This document shows positions 42,957 to 51,589 of a stretch of DNA of 64,000 nt, in pieces; within the stretch, counting starts at the first letter, position 1; each line of letters opens with the position of its first letter. The notes beneath the pieces were generated by a model. That model searched no databases. It was given only the letters and a program-made list of their open reading frames with translations, and had not been told where the DNA came from. The stretch lies in the NCBI RefSeq assembly GCF_002287135.1, contig NZ_NESU01000002.1:141778-205777 (forward strand). Direction: 5' to 3'. The stretch comes from Helicobacter sp. TUL (lineage in GTDB: Bacteria > Campylobacterota > Campylobacteria > Campylobacterales > Helicobacteraceae). The translations under genes and the position numbers were made by a program.

Positions 42957-43703
42957 ATGTTACAAATCCATAACCTTACGAAGCGATACGATTCTCATCT
43001 TGTGCTTGATAATATCGATCTTGTGGTGCAAAAAGGCGAGGTAGTGACTCTTTTGGGACCTAGCGGTTGTGGTAAAAGCACATTGTTGCGTTGCATTAAT
43101 GGATTAGAGCCGACACAAGGTGGTGAGATTTATTTAGAATCTGTGCAGATAAACACACCAAAGACTGATTGGAGCAAGATTCGCCAAGAAATTGGTATGG
43201 TATTTCAAAATTATGAATTATTTCCACATTTAAGCGTGGAGCAAAATATTTTATTAGGACCACTCAAGGTGCAAAAACGCCATAAAGATGAGGTATTACA
43301 CCAAGCCCATAGTCTTCTTAAGCGCGTAGGTTTAGAATCTAAGCTTAAGGCATATCCTAAACTCTTAAGTGGTGGGCAAAAACAACGCGTGGCGATTGTG
43401 CGTGCATTGTGCATGAATCCAAAGATTATGCTTTTTGATGAAATTACAGCCTCGCTTGATCCTGAAATGGTGCGTGAGGTGCTTGATGTGGTTTTGGAAC
43501 TTGCTGATGAAGGCATGACAATGCTTCTTGTTACTCATGAGATGGGTTTTGCAAAGGCGGTGAGTGATAAAATCGTGTTTTTGGATTCTGGAAAGATTAT
43601 TGAATCTAGCACGCCACAAGAGTTTTTTACCAATCCCAAAAGCACTCGTGCCAAAAATTTTCTCAAGACTTTTGATTTCAAACGCAAACATCAGCACAAT
43701 TAA
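42957..43703 (+). CDS. glnQ: Amino-acid ABC transporter ATP-binding protein (GlnQ-like)
   Basis: This 248-residue ATPase has Walker [13 protein letters not shown]-loop [14 protein letters not shown], signature [11 protein letters not shown], Walker [13 protein letters not shown] and H-loop [10 protein letters not shown]. Walker B is followed by ITA rather than the more common PTS. The ATG at 42957 has AAGGAG upstream; the longer frame from 42885 lacks an SD. It is followed by two palindromes and metE. In H. pylori the binding protein GlnH (HP1172) follows here, but it is missing in this window. Confidence 0.93.
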   Translation: MLQIHNLTKRYDSHLVLDNIDLVVQKGEVVTLLGPSGCGKSTLLRCINGLEPTQGGEIYLESVQINTPKTDWSKIRQEIGMVFQNYELFPHLSVEQNILLGPLKVQKRHKDEVLHQAHSLLKRVGLESKLKAYPKLLSGGQKQRVAIVRALCMNPKIMLFDEITASLDPEMVREVLDVVLELADEGMTMLLVTHEMGFAKAVSDKIVFLDSGKIIESSTPQEFFTNPKSTRAKNFLKTFDFKRKHQHN

Positions 43704-43715
43704 GCAAAAATTTTA

Positions 43716-43732
43716 AAACACATAATGTGTTT
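43716..43732. promoter_or_regulatory. Palindrome 1 between glnQ and metE
   Basis: A perfect inverted repeat AAACACAT-A-ATGTGTTT begins 12 bases after the glnQ stop. It could act as a terminator stem for glnQ, but it shares its ACACAT/ATGTGT core with the second palindrome 52 bases downstream, which points to a protein-binding operator. Confidence 0.55.
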
Positions 43733-43766
43733 GTTACTTTTTGTGCCATAGAATCTAAAAAATCTT

Positions 43767-43785
43767 AAAACACATATTGTGTTTT
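43767..43785. promoter_or_regulatory. Palindrome 2, overlapping the metE promoter region
   Basis: A perfect inverted repeat AAAACACA-TAT-TGTGTTTT, centred 52 bases (about five helical turns) from palindrome 1. It occupies the -35 region of a TAATAT -10 box at 43802-43807, a position suited to a repressor of metE. The regulator is unknown. Confidence 0.6.
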
Positions 43786-43840
43786 TAAAAAAACTATGCA
43801 ATAATATCCGTCAAACTAAAATTTCATAAAAAGGATCATA

Positions 43841-46111
43841 ATGAGTAGTATCGTTGGATTTCCTCGTATCGGACAAAATAGAGAGCTGAAAAAAGCTTTA
43901 GAGGCATTTTGGGCTGGAAAATGTAGCCAAAGTGATTTAGAAAACGTAGCCAAAGATTTGCGTAAAAAGCATTGGGAAGCACAAAAACATCTTGATTATG
44001 TATGTGTCAATGACTTTAGCTACTATGATAATATTTTGGATCTTGCCTATGCGCTTGGCGCAAAGCCACAAAGATTCAAAGATTTAAGCGGTTTGGAGGG
44101 ATATTTTGCTATGGCACGCGGACATGCAAAAGGTGTAGCGTGTGAAATGACAAAATGGTTTAACACAAACTATCACTATGTCGTGCCAGAGCTTAGTCAA
44201 ACAGATGTATATCAAGCACAGATTCAAACACTAAAGGATCAATACAATGAAGCTAAAGCGCTAGGATATACGCCAAAGATTTCACTTATAGGACTTTTTA
44301 CATTTTTTGGATTAAGCAAAATTGCACAAGGTGATCCAAAGGCTATTTTTGCAAAGCTCAAAAGCGCGTATTTAGATTTGGTTGATGAGATTGCCAAACT
44401 AGATTCGGAAGTTGTGATTGAATTTAGTGAGCCTATTTTTGTGCGTGGATGGCACAATGATACGCCACAAGCACAATGTGTCTATGATAAACAAGCTATT
44501 AAAGAAGTGTATGAAAGCATTGCACAAAAAGGCATCAAAACTATCGTAACAACTTTTTTTGAGCATAGCAATGAGCTTACAGAGGTTTTGTTGCAAACAA
44601 GCATTTATGGTATAGGACTTGATTTTATCGCAGGGGCTAAAAATACACAATCTCTTGGCGCTATCGCGGCAAGCAACAAGGTGCTTTTTGCAGGGCTTAT
44701 TGATGGGCGTAATATTTGGGTAGCAGATTTAGAATCTAAACTCAAAACATTAGAATCTATCACAGCACAAATTCCAAAAGAGCGCGTAGTGATCACTACT
44801 TCTTGCTCACTTTTGCATGTGCCTTTTGGAAAAGATGATGAAAGTAAAATGGATTCACAGATTCTAAGTTGGATTAGTTTTGCAAAAGAAAAACTTGAAG
44901 AATTAAGAGTGCTTGAAGATCTCTTCAAAAATGGCGTAAATGGAGGAAGTAAAGCATTTTTTGAAGCCAATAAGGCTATTAATAATGCGCGTAAAACTTC
45001 TGAAAAAACAAACAATAAAGCCGTGCGCGATCGCGTGAGCAAAAATACACTAAAAAGCCGCGATGTAGCTTTCAAAGATCGTATTAAGATTCAACGAGAT
45101 GAGCTAGGTTATCCAGATCTTGCGACAACAACAATTGGTTCATTCCCTCAAACACCAGAACTTCGTGCATTGCGTTTGGGGTATAAAAAAGGTGAGATTA
45201 GCAAAGACGCGTATGAAGCAGGAATCAAAGAATACATACAAGATTGTGTGAAGTTTCAAGAAGAAATTGATTTAGATGTTTTGGTGCATGGAGAGCCAGA
45301 ACGCAATGATATGGTGGAGTATTTTGGGGAGCAGCTTGAAGGGTTTGTGTTTAGTCAAAATGGTTGGGTGCAAAGCTATGGTAGCCGCTGTGTGAAACCA
45401 CCTATTATTTTTGGTGATGTAGCACGACCTAAGGCAATGACACTTGATTGGATTTTGTATGCACAAAGTCTTACGAAAAAAATTATGAAAGGTATGCTAA
45501 CAGGACCTGTAACGATTCTAAATTGGAGCTTTGTGCGCGATGATATGACGCGCTCACAAGTATGCGAACAAATTGCATTAGCCATTGCTGATGAGATTGA
45601 TGATTTGCAAAAAGGCGGAGTGAAAATCATTCAAGTCGATGAGGCAGCCTTTAAAGAAGGGTATCCTTTGCGCGCAGAAAATATCAAAGAATATGAGCGA
45701 TGGGCACTAGAGTGCTTTAAGGTTTCTACCGCAGTAGCAAAGGCAAATACACAGATTCACACACATATGTGTTATAGTGAGTTTAATGACATTATCAAAA
45801 CTATCGAGGCAATGGATGCTGATGTGATTAGTATAGAAACTGCAAGAAGCGGAAATGAGTTGCTAAAAGTCTTTAAGGAAGTTGGCTATACACATGAAGT
45901 AGGACCGGGTGTGTATGATATTCATAGCCCTAGAATCCCAAGCACACAAGAAATCATCGATCAAATCAAAGCGCTTTTGGAAGTATTGCCAAAAGAACAA
46001 TTATGGATTAATCCAGATTGTGGGCTAAAAACTCGAAAATGGGAAGAAGTCAAGCCAAGCCTTAAAAATATGGTTGAGGCAGTTAAGGCTGTGCGAGGCA
46101 CATTAGGCTAA
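43841..46111 (+). CDS. metE: Cobalamin-independent methionine synthase
   Basis: This 756-residue enzyme transfers methyl from 5-methyl-THF-polyglutamate to homocysteine. N-terminal SIVGFPRIGQNRELKKALEA and C-terminal TTTIGSFPQTPELR mark the two barrels. Zinc ligands are seen in IHTHMCYSEF (His-x-Cys), a downstream Glu (VISIETARSG), and NPDCGLKTR. SD AAGGA precedes the ATG. The next gene, metF, makes its methyl donor, so the two form a methionine unit with a two-palindrome control region upstream. Confidence 0.97.
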   Translation: MSSIVGFPRIGQNRELKKALEAFWAGKCSQSDLENVAKDLRKKHWEAQKHLDYVCVNDFSYYDNILDLAYALGAKPQRFKDLSGLEGYFAMARGHAKGVACEMTKWFNTNYHYVVPELSQTDVYQAQIQTLKDQYNEAKALGYTPKISLIGLFTFFGLSKIAQGDPKAIFAKLKSAYLDLVDEIAKLDSEVVIEFSEPIFVRGWHNDTPQAQCVYDKQAIKEVYESIAQKGIKTIVTTFFEHSNELTEVLLQTSIYGIGLDFIAGAKNTQSLGAIAASNKVLFAGLIDGRNIWVADLESKLKTLESITAQIPKERVVITTSCSLLHVPFGKDDESKMDSQILSWISFAKEKLEELRVLEDLFKNGVNGGSKAFFEANKAINNARKTSEKTNNKAVRDRVSKNTLKSRDVAFKDRIKIQRDELGYPDLATTTIGSFPQTPELRALRLGYKKGEISKDAYEAGIKEYIQDCVKFQEEIDLDVLVHGEPERNDMVEYFGEQLEGFVFSQNGWVQSYGSRCVKPPIIFGDVARPKAMTLDWILYAQSLTKKIMKGMLTGPVTILNWSFVRDDMTRSQVCEQIALAIADEIDDLQKGGVKIIQVDEAAFKEGYPLRAENIKEYERWALECFKVSTAVAKANTQIHTHMCYSEFNDIIKTIEAMDADVISIETARSGNELLKVFKEVGYTHEVGPGVYDIHSPRIPSTQEIIDQIKALLEVLPKEQLWINPDCGLKTRKWEEVKPSLKNMVEAVKAVRGTLG

Positions 46112-46132
46112 CCCCATACAAAGAAACACGAG

Positions 46133-47038
46133 ATGATAGAGCAGTTTGTAGCCAAACTTGGCACAAAACAAAGGCTTTTGACCCTAGAGGTTACTCCGCC
46201 ACTTTCGCCGACACTTGCAGGAAGCAAAGAAGTAGAAAAACTTCTTACGCTTTCTAGCGAGGTGGCAATTGATGCGTTTGTTTGCACCGATTCGCCTTTA
46301 GCACATTTTAAACCATCATCGATTCTAAGCTCTATCAAACTTCAGAATCTCACACACAAACCTGTTGTATGCACTCTTGGAATGCGCGATCGCAATTCTA
46401 TTGCATTGTGTGGAGATATTTTGGCGGCGAATGAATTTGGTTTGCGATCATTTTTGTGTCTTACGGGCGATCCCATTAAGCTTGGAGATTGCGCAGAATC
46501 TAAAGGGGTTTTTGAGGAAAATTCCCTAAAGCTTATGCGTATCATTCATAATCTCAATGAGGGGAAAGTGCTTAATGGCAAAGCTCTCAAAGATTCTATA
46601 GAGCCTATTTATGGTTTTCAAGTGATAAATTCCTATGCGAACAATCCTCAATCTCTTAAAACCAAAATGCGCAAAAAAATCTCACAGGGCAAACCATATG
46701 CACTTTTTACACAACCTGTGTATTCTAAAGAAATGGCAGAATTTCTTCTCCAAAGTTTAGATGAAATAAATGCCGAGCTTGGCACACATACCACGCTAAT
46801 TTTTGGATTTTTTCCAGTGGTGAATTATAAAGTCGCCATTTTTTTGCGTGATAAGCTACCGGGTGTGTTTATTCCAGATACTTGGATTACCCAACTACAA
46901 AATGCCAAAGATAATGAATATGAGGTTGGTTTGGAATTATCGCGAGAGTTACTCACTCAATTACGAAGCCTACATGACAAAATACATTTTATGAGTGCCA
47001 ATAAACTAGAGCTTGTGCGAGAATTTTATCTATCATAA
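46133..47038 (+). CDS. metF: Methylenetetrahydrofolate reductase
   Basis: This 301-residue flavin-dependent TIM barrel reduces 5,10-methylene-THF to 5-methyl-THF. It has LEVTPPLSPT with the catalytic Glu region, FLCLTGDPIKLGD, and the cofactor-binding ALFTQPVYS and FGFFPVVNY. It begins 21 bases after metE and supplies the MetE substrate. The sequence is divergent from E. coli MetF but keeps the core motifs. A strong hairpin terminator follows, shared with convergent fldA. Confidence 0.88.
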   Translation: MIEQFVAKLGTKQRLLTLEVTPPLSPTLAGSKEVEKLLTLSSEVAIDAFVCTDSPLAHFKPSSILSSIKLQNLTHKPVVCTLGMRDRNSIALCGDILAANEFGLRSFLCLTGDPIKLGDCAESKGVFEENSLKLMRIIHNLNEGKVLNGKALKDSIEPIYGFQVINSYANNPQSLKTKMRKKISQGKPYALFTQPVYSKEMAEFLLQSLDEINAELGTHTTLIFGFFPVVNYKVAIFLRDKLPGVFIPDTWITQLQNAKDNEYEVGLELSRELLTQLRSLHDKIHFMSANKLELVREFYLS

Positions 47039-47051
47039 AATTTTATGTTTT

Positions 47052-47081
47052 AATATTTGGGGCAAAATGCACCCAAATATT
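47052..47081. terminator. Bidirectional terminator between metF and fldA
   Basis: A perfect 10-bp stem (AATATTTGGG / CCCAAATATT) encloses a 10-base loop, with A/T runs on both sides. It lies 13 bases past the metF stop and touches the fldA stop codon, so it can end both convergent transcripts. Confidence 0.8.
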
Positions 47082-47576
47082 TTATACAAACTCGTTTTTT
47101 ATCTGTGCCACCCATTTAGTGATGCGCTCATCGCTAAGATCTTCTTGATTATCTTCATCAAGCAAGAGTCCTATAAGCTTACCATCAACGAGTGATTCTG
47201 TATCATCAAAGTAATATCCCTCATTGGCAGTTTGCCCAATGCGTTTGGCTTTTGCAGCTTTGTGATAGAGATAAGAAACTCCATTGCAGAATGTATCACT
47301 ATATGTGTCTTGGTCTCCTACGCCGATAAAAGCGACTACTTTTCCGCTAAAGTCATCTTCACTTAGCGTATCTAAAAAGCTATCCCAATCATCTTGCAAA
47401 TCGCCGTGTCCATAGGTAGGTGTGGCAAGAATGAGGTTGTTAAATTTCACAAAATCTTCTTTAGAAGCTTTTGCTACATCAAAGAGTTCTGCATCGCCAA
47501 GTTCTTTAGCAACTTTTTGGCAGATATTTTGTGTATTTGAAGAATCACTTCCATAAAAAATCCCAATTTTTTGCAT
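47082..47576 (-). CDS. fldA: Flavodoxin
   Basis: This 164-residue FMN electron carrier has a phosphate-binding loop FYGSDSSNTQNICQ, a first aromatic FMN loop TPTYGHGDLQDDWD, and a second loop with GVGDQDTYSDTFC. It is the long-chain type. In Helicobacter, flavodoxin is the electron acceptor for pyruvate:flavodoxin oxidoreductase and is essential. The tail after about 125 contains the long-chain insertion. It is divergent from htrA across 243 bases, which hold no ORF and no clear operator. Confidence 0.95.
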   Translation of the reverse strand: MQKIGIFYGSDSSNTQNICQKVAKELGDAELFDVAKASKEDFVKFNNLILATPTYGHGDLQDDWDSFLDTLSEDDFSGKVVAFIGVGDQDTYSDTFCNGVSYLYHKAAKAKRIGQTANEGYYFDDTESLVDGKLIGLLLDEDNQEDLSDERITKWVAQIKNEFV

Positions 47577-47819
47577 ACATACTCCTTACAACGCATAGAT
47601 AGAGAAAATAAGAATAATTCCTATATCTCTTAAAATGCGAATAATACACTTTTTTTGTAACAAAGTGTTATGAGATTCTAAACAATCCTACTTCTTTTTT
47701 GCGTAAATAGACATAGTCTCTATGAGATAGTATTCTCACAAACTCACTTTAGTAATTATTTAAGAATACCAAATACAATAACGATTTACATATTTTAGAA
47801 TCTAAAGCAAGGAGTTTGT

Positions 47820-49247
47820 ATGATAAAAGCGTGTCGTATTTTATTGATAGCAAGTGTCGGGTATATGGGGGCTTTTGATTTCAAAAATGCGCCAGATGTG
47901 CAAGAACGCCTAAATCCTAGTAATTCTCCCCAAAGTATTCAATCCTATGCTTCCTCATTAGGCGATGCGACAAAGGCGGTTGTCAATATTTCTACACAAA
48001 AGCAAGTTTCAAACACAATTCCTAACCACCCTATGTTTAATGATCCATTTTTTCAACAATTTTTTGGCGATGTGTATGGGCAGATTCCAAGAGATAGAAT
48101 CGAGCGAAGCTTGGGAAGCGGTGTGCTTATCTCCACCGATGGCTATATTGTTACCAATCATCACGTTATAGATGGCGCTGATAAGATTCTTGTCTCACTC
48201 TCTGGTAGCACCAAAGAATATACCGCCAAAATTATAGGCGCAGATTCTCGCAGTGATCTTGCTGTTATCAAGATAGAGGCTAGCACCCCATCTATTAGTT
48301 TTGCCAATAGCGATGCGGTGCAAGTAGGTGATGTGGTTTTTGCCATAGGTAATCCATTTGGTGTCGGAGAGACGGTAACACAAGGCATTGTGTCTGCACT
48401 CAATAAAAGTGGCATAGGGATTAATGATTATGAAAATTTTATCCAAACCGATGCGTCTATCAATCCGGGCAATAGTGGCGGGGCATTGATAGATTCTCGT
48501 GGAGCGCTTATAGGGATAAACACCGCGATTCTTTCACGCACAGGTGGTAACCATGGTGTAGGTTTTGCAATTCCTTCTGAAATGGTTAAAAAAATCGCCA
48601 AAGAGCTTATCGAAAAAGGTTCAGTCAAACGAGGGTATTTGGGTGTGGGAATCCAAGATGTGAGCGAGGATTTACAAGAAACCTATGGACAAAGAGAGGG
48701 AGCATTGCTCATTAGCATTGAGCCACAATCTCCAGCAGCAAAAGCCGGTCTTATGGTATGGGATCTTATCACGCAAGTAGATGGCAAAAAAATTACAAGC
48801 GCACAGGATCTTAAAAACCTTATTGGTATGCTTCCACCCACACAAAAAGTTACCATTAAATATGTGCGCGACAAACAAGAGCGTATGACTCAGGTTGTGT
48901 TAGGAGAGCTTAGCAGTGATGAATCACAAAAAATGGATCAAGAACAAAATCCACCAAAAAATGCCAATGGCGGTATTGATGGCTTAGAGGTAAGTGAAAT
49001 CACCCAAACATTGCGCCAACGCTATAGAATCCCAGATAATGTGCGAGGTGTAGTGGTTGTGGAGGTAAAAAGAGATTCATTAGCCGATAAAGCTGGATTT
49101 AGCATAGGTGATGTGATAGCGCAAGTTGAGGATAGCAATATTGCAAGAACATCAGATTTTTTGGCGGCTTTGGGCAAGTTTAAAAATAAAAACAAGAGAA
49201 TCTTGGTATATTCTCGCAATGGAATTAAGACCATTATCTTAAAATAA
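47820..49247 (+). CDS. htrA: Periplasmic serine protease HtrA/DegP
   Basis: This 475-residue protein has a signal peptide (CRILLIASVGYMGAF, cut near 18), a trypsin-like domain with triad His115 (NHHVID), Asp146 (SRSDLAVI) and Ser219 (NPGNSGGAL), and two PDZ domains (about 270-360 and 385-475). It degrades and chaperones periplasmic proteins; in H. pylori it is also secreted and cleaves E-cadherin. cheR follows after 10 bases. Confidence 0.96.
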   Translation: MIKACRILLIASVGYMGAFDFKNAPDVQERLNPSNSPQSIQSYASSLGDATKAVVNISTQKQVSNTIPNHPMFNDPFFQQFFGDVYGQIPRDRIERSLGSGVLISTDGYIVTNHHVIDGADKILVSLSGSTKEYTAKIIGADSRSDLAVIKIEASTPSISFANSDAVQVGDVVFAIGNPFGVGETVTQGIVSALNKSGIGINDYENFIQTDASINPGNSGGALIDSRGALIGINTAILSRTGGNHGVGFAIPSEMVKKIAKELIEKGSVKRGYLGVGIQDVSEDLQETYGQREGALLISIEPQSPAAKAGLMVWDLITQVDGKKITSAQDLKNLIGMLPPTQKVTIKYVRDKQERMTQVVLGELSSDESQKMDQEQNPPKNANGGIDGLEVSEITQTLRQRYRIPDNVRGVVVVEVKRDSLADKAGFSIGDVIAQVEDSNIARTSDFLAALGKFKNKNKRILVYSRNGIKTIILK

Positions 49248-49257
49248 AGAATAGTGT

Positions 49258-50091
49258 ATGATTCATATTGATGCCAAGCATTTTAAACTTTTGCAAGAGA
49301 AAATTTATGAGCTTTCAGGGATTGCCATTGTAGATTCTAAATTTGCTATGGCAAAAAATCGTGTCCTAAAGCTTATGAAAGATACGCATTGTGAGAGTGT
49401 AGAGAGCCTACTTGCAAAGGTGGCAAAAGACAAAAATATCGAACAAGCTTTTATTAATGTTTTTACCACCAACAAGACAGATTTTTTCCGAGAAAGTTTT
49501 CATTTTGATGATTTGCTTGATAGGGTTTTGCCACAGCTTTTTAAGACACAATCGCGTATTAAAATTTATTGTTGTGCATCTTCTACAGGACAAGAGCCCT
49601 ATTCTATTGCCGCTACGGTGGCATATGCCAAAAAAATTTATAATGCTAGCACGCAAGTTGAGATTATTGCTACAGATATTGACACACAAGTGCTAGAGGT
49701 TGCCAAAGAAGGAAAATACACGATAAACCCTCTAATGGAAAAATGGCCTAAGTGGGCAGAGAGTGAGATTTTGGAGTTTTTTGATGTCATTGATGAATCT
49801 AAAAAAATGCGCCATCTTTGTGTCAAGCCAAAGCTTAAAAATATGATAACTTTTAAACAATTAAATCTCTTTGCCAAAAGATATCCTTTTAGTAATGAAG
49901 AATTTGATATAGTATTTTGTAGAAATATTCTTATTTATTTTACCAAACCCGATCAAGAGAATATTTTGCAACGCCTCTTTTCGTTGCTAAAAGTGGGTGG
50001 GACATTTTATTTGGGGCATTCCGAAAGTCTTTATGACCTAGCAAATGACACAGAAAAGCTTGGGCATAAAATTTTTATTCGACAACGATAA
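49258..50091 (+). CDS. cheR: Chemotaxis methyltransferase CheR
   Basis: This 277-residue SAM-dependent enzyme methylates chemoreceptor glutamates. A helical N-terminal domain (about 1-75) precedes the catalytic domain with TTNKTDFFRESFHF, CASSTGQEPYSIA and FDIVFCRNILIYF, typical of CheR. The cheB gene starts 8 bases after its stop. H. pylori has no CheR/CheB pair, whereas Campylobacter and many enterohepatic Helicobacter do. Confidence 0.95.
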   Translation: MIHIDAKHFKLLQEKIYELSGIAIVDSKFAMAKNRVLKLMKDTHCESVESLLAKVAKDKNIEQAFINVFTTNKTDFFRESFHFDDLLDRVLPQLFKTQSRIKIYCCASSTGQEPYSIAATVAYAKKIYNASTQVEIIATDIDTQVLEVAKEGKYTINPLMEKWPKWAESEILEFFDVIDESKKMRHLCVKPKLKNMITFKQLNLFAKRYPFSNEEFDIVFCRNILIYFTKPDQENILQRLFSLLKVGGTFYLGHSESLYDLANDTEKLGHKIFIRQR

Positions 50092-50099
50092 GGGAGAGA

Positions 50100-50750
50100 A
50101 TGATAGATTCAAAAGAATTGGCTACAGGTCAAAAACTGCACCCAGATACTTTACTAGAGAGTAAGCCATGCAAGGATTTGATACGCCCAAAACTTATCGC
50201 TATAGGTGCGAGCACAGGCGGTGTTGATGCGCTTAGTGTGATTTTCTCAAAACTTCCTAGAGGATTGCCACCAATTGTCGTGGTGCAACATATTCCAAAA
50301 ACTTTTGGCTCTTCTTTTGCTAAACGCTTAGATTCTCTTTCAGAACTTGATATTTTTGAGGTAACACAAAAAATGTGTCTTGAGCAATCCTGCGCATATC
50401 TTGCGAGTGGAGATTCACATATATCATTGAGTTATGAAAATGGGCATTATTTTGCAAAACCCATAGATGGTCCTAGAATCTCCCGACACAAGCCTAGCGT
50501 GGATATTTTGTTTCGCAATGTGAATAATGTGGCAGGAAAAAATGCGCTCGGCGTAATTCTTACTGGTATGGGCGATGATGGAAGTATAGGATTAAAAGAA
50601 ATGTATCAAAATGGTGCTATTACTATTGCACAAGATGAGCAAAGTTGCGTGGTTTTTGGTATGCCAAAAAAAGCTATCGAGGTTGGCGGAGCAAAATATA
50701 CGCTAAGTCTTGAGCAAATCATTGAATATATTAGTAATTTTAAAGGTTAG
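50100..50750 (+). CDS. cheB: Chemoreceptor methylesterase CheB without receiver domain
   Basis: This 216-residue protein consists only of the CheB methylesterase domain. The triad is visible as Ser38 (GASTGGVDAL), His64 (VVQHIPKTF) and Asp in LTGMGDDGS (159/160). The usual N-terminal receiver and linker are replaced by about 30 unrelated residues, so phosphorylation by CheA cannot control it directly. Campylobacter jejuni CheB has the same architecture. It is coupled to cheR. Confidence 0.93.
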   Translation: MIDSKELATGQKLHPDTLLESKPCKDLIRPKLIAIGASTGGVDALSVIFSKLPRGLPPIVVVQHIPKTFGSSFAKRLDSLSELDIFEVTQKMCLEQSCAYLASGDSHISLSYENGHYFAKPIDGPRISRHKPSVDILFRNVNNVAGKNALGVILTGMGDDGSIGLKEMYQNGAITIAQDEQSCVVFGMPKKAIEVGGAKYTLSLEQIIEYISNFKG

Positions 50751-50754
50751 CAAT

Positions 50755-51588
50755 ATGCGATATGTGCTTATTATGTGTCTGTGGTTTGGGGGTATGGTAG
50801 TAGCAAGTGATGTTATAGCTGGTGTAGCAGTGCGTGTTAATGGACATGCTATAACATTGCATGAGATAGAAAAAATGCAAAAAACTATGAAAGTTGATAG
50901 GCAACAAGCCATTGACTTATTGATTAATGAGCGTTTAAAAGATGATGAAATTGAGCGTTTTAAGATTAGCATTGATGAATTTAAAATTGATGATGAAATT
51001 GGGCGTATTGCCTCAAGCAATGGTATCAACAAAAGTGCGCTTATTGCACAGCTTGCTAGAGAAGGGGTGAGTTATCAAGCATATCGATCCGATCTCAAAA
51101 AGCAACTCCAAACGCGTGAATTAATGCAAAAAATCCTTGCTAGCAATGTCAATATTACCGATGAAAGCGAGTTATTTGCTTACTATAATGCACATAAAAA
51201 AGATTTTGAAGTCCCCTCTAGCGTCAAAGTTATGCGCTATAGCACTTCAAGCGATGCGTTACTTCAAAAGGCTATGAAAGATCCAAAGAAAAATATCGAA
51301 GGAGTGCAAAAACAAGAAGAAACAATCAATATGCATATCCTCTCACCACAAATTGCTCAAGTATTTGTTACAACACCAAAGGGAGATTTTACACCTGTGC
51401 TTAATGCAGGAAATAATGTTCTTGTGAGTTTTTTGGTGCTTGAAAAGCTTGGAGAGAAGCTTATGAGTTATGAGGAAGCTAAGCCTATGGTCAATCAGCG
51501 TGTAATGGCGCAAAAAGAGCAAAGTATCATTAAAGAACACTTTGCCAAGATTCGCGCGAGTGCTAAGATCGTCTATTTACGAGAATAG
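50755..51588 (+). CDS. SurA-like periplasmic chaperone without an obvious PPIase domain
   Basis: This 277-residue protein begins with a signal peptide (YVLIMCLWFGGMVVA, cut near 18) followed by a SurA-N-type domain starting VAVRVNGHAITLHEIEKMQK and helices with LLINERLKDDEIERF. A short PPIase-like segment may lie at about 165-245, but the parvulin signature residues are not clear. It is the HP0659 position: a TPR gene and rnhA follow, as in H. pylori. It probably escorts outer-membrane proteins. The ATG at 50755 has AAAGG. Confidence 0.78.
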   Translation: MRYVLIMCLWFGGMVVASDVIAGVAVRVNGHAITLHEIEKMQKTMKVDRQQAIDLLINERLKDDEIERFKISIDEFKIDDEIGRIASSNGINKSALIAQLAREGVSYQAYRSDLKKQLQTRELMQKILASNVNITDESELFAYYNAHKKDFEVPSSVKVMRYSTSSDALLQKAMKDPKKNIEGVQKQEETINMHILSPQIAQVFVTTPKGDFTPVLNAGNNVLVSFLVLEKLGEKLMSYEEAKPMVNQRVMAQKEQSIIKEHFAKIRASAKIVYLRE

Positions 51589-51589
51589 T

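Noticed and set aside
47577..47819. Fur- or PerR-like operator between fldA and htrA
   Set aside because: Only a short CATAG-TCT-CTATG repeat and AT-rich words are seen; nothing matches a known operator well.
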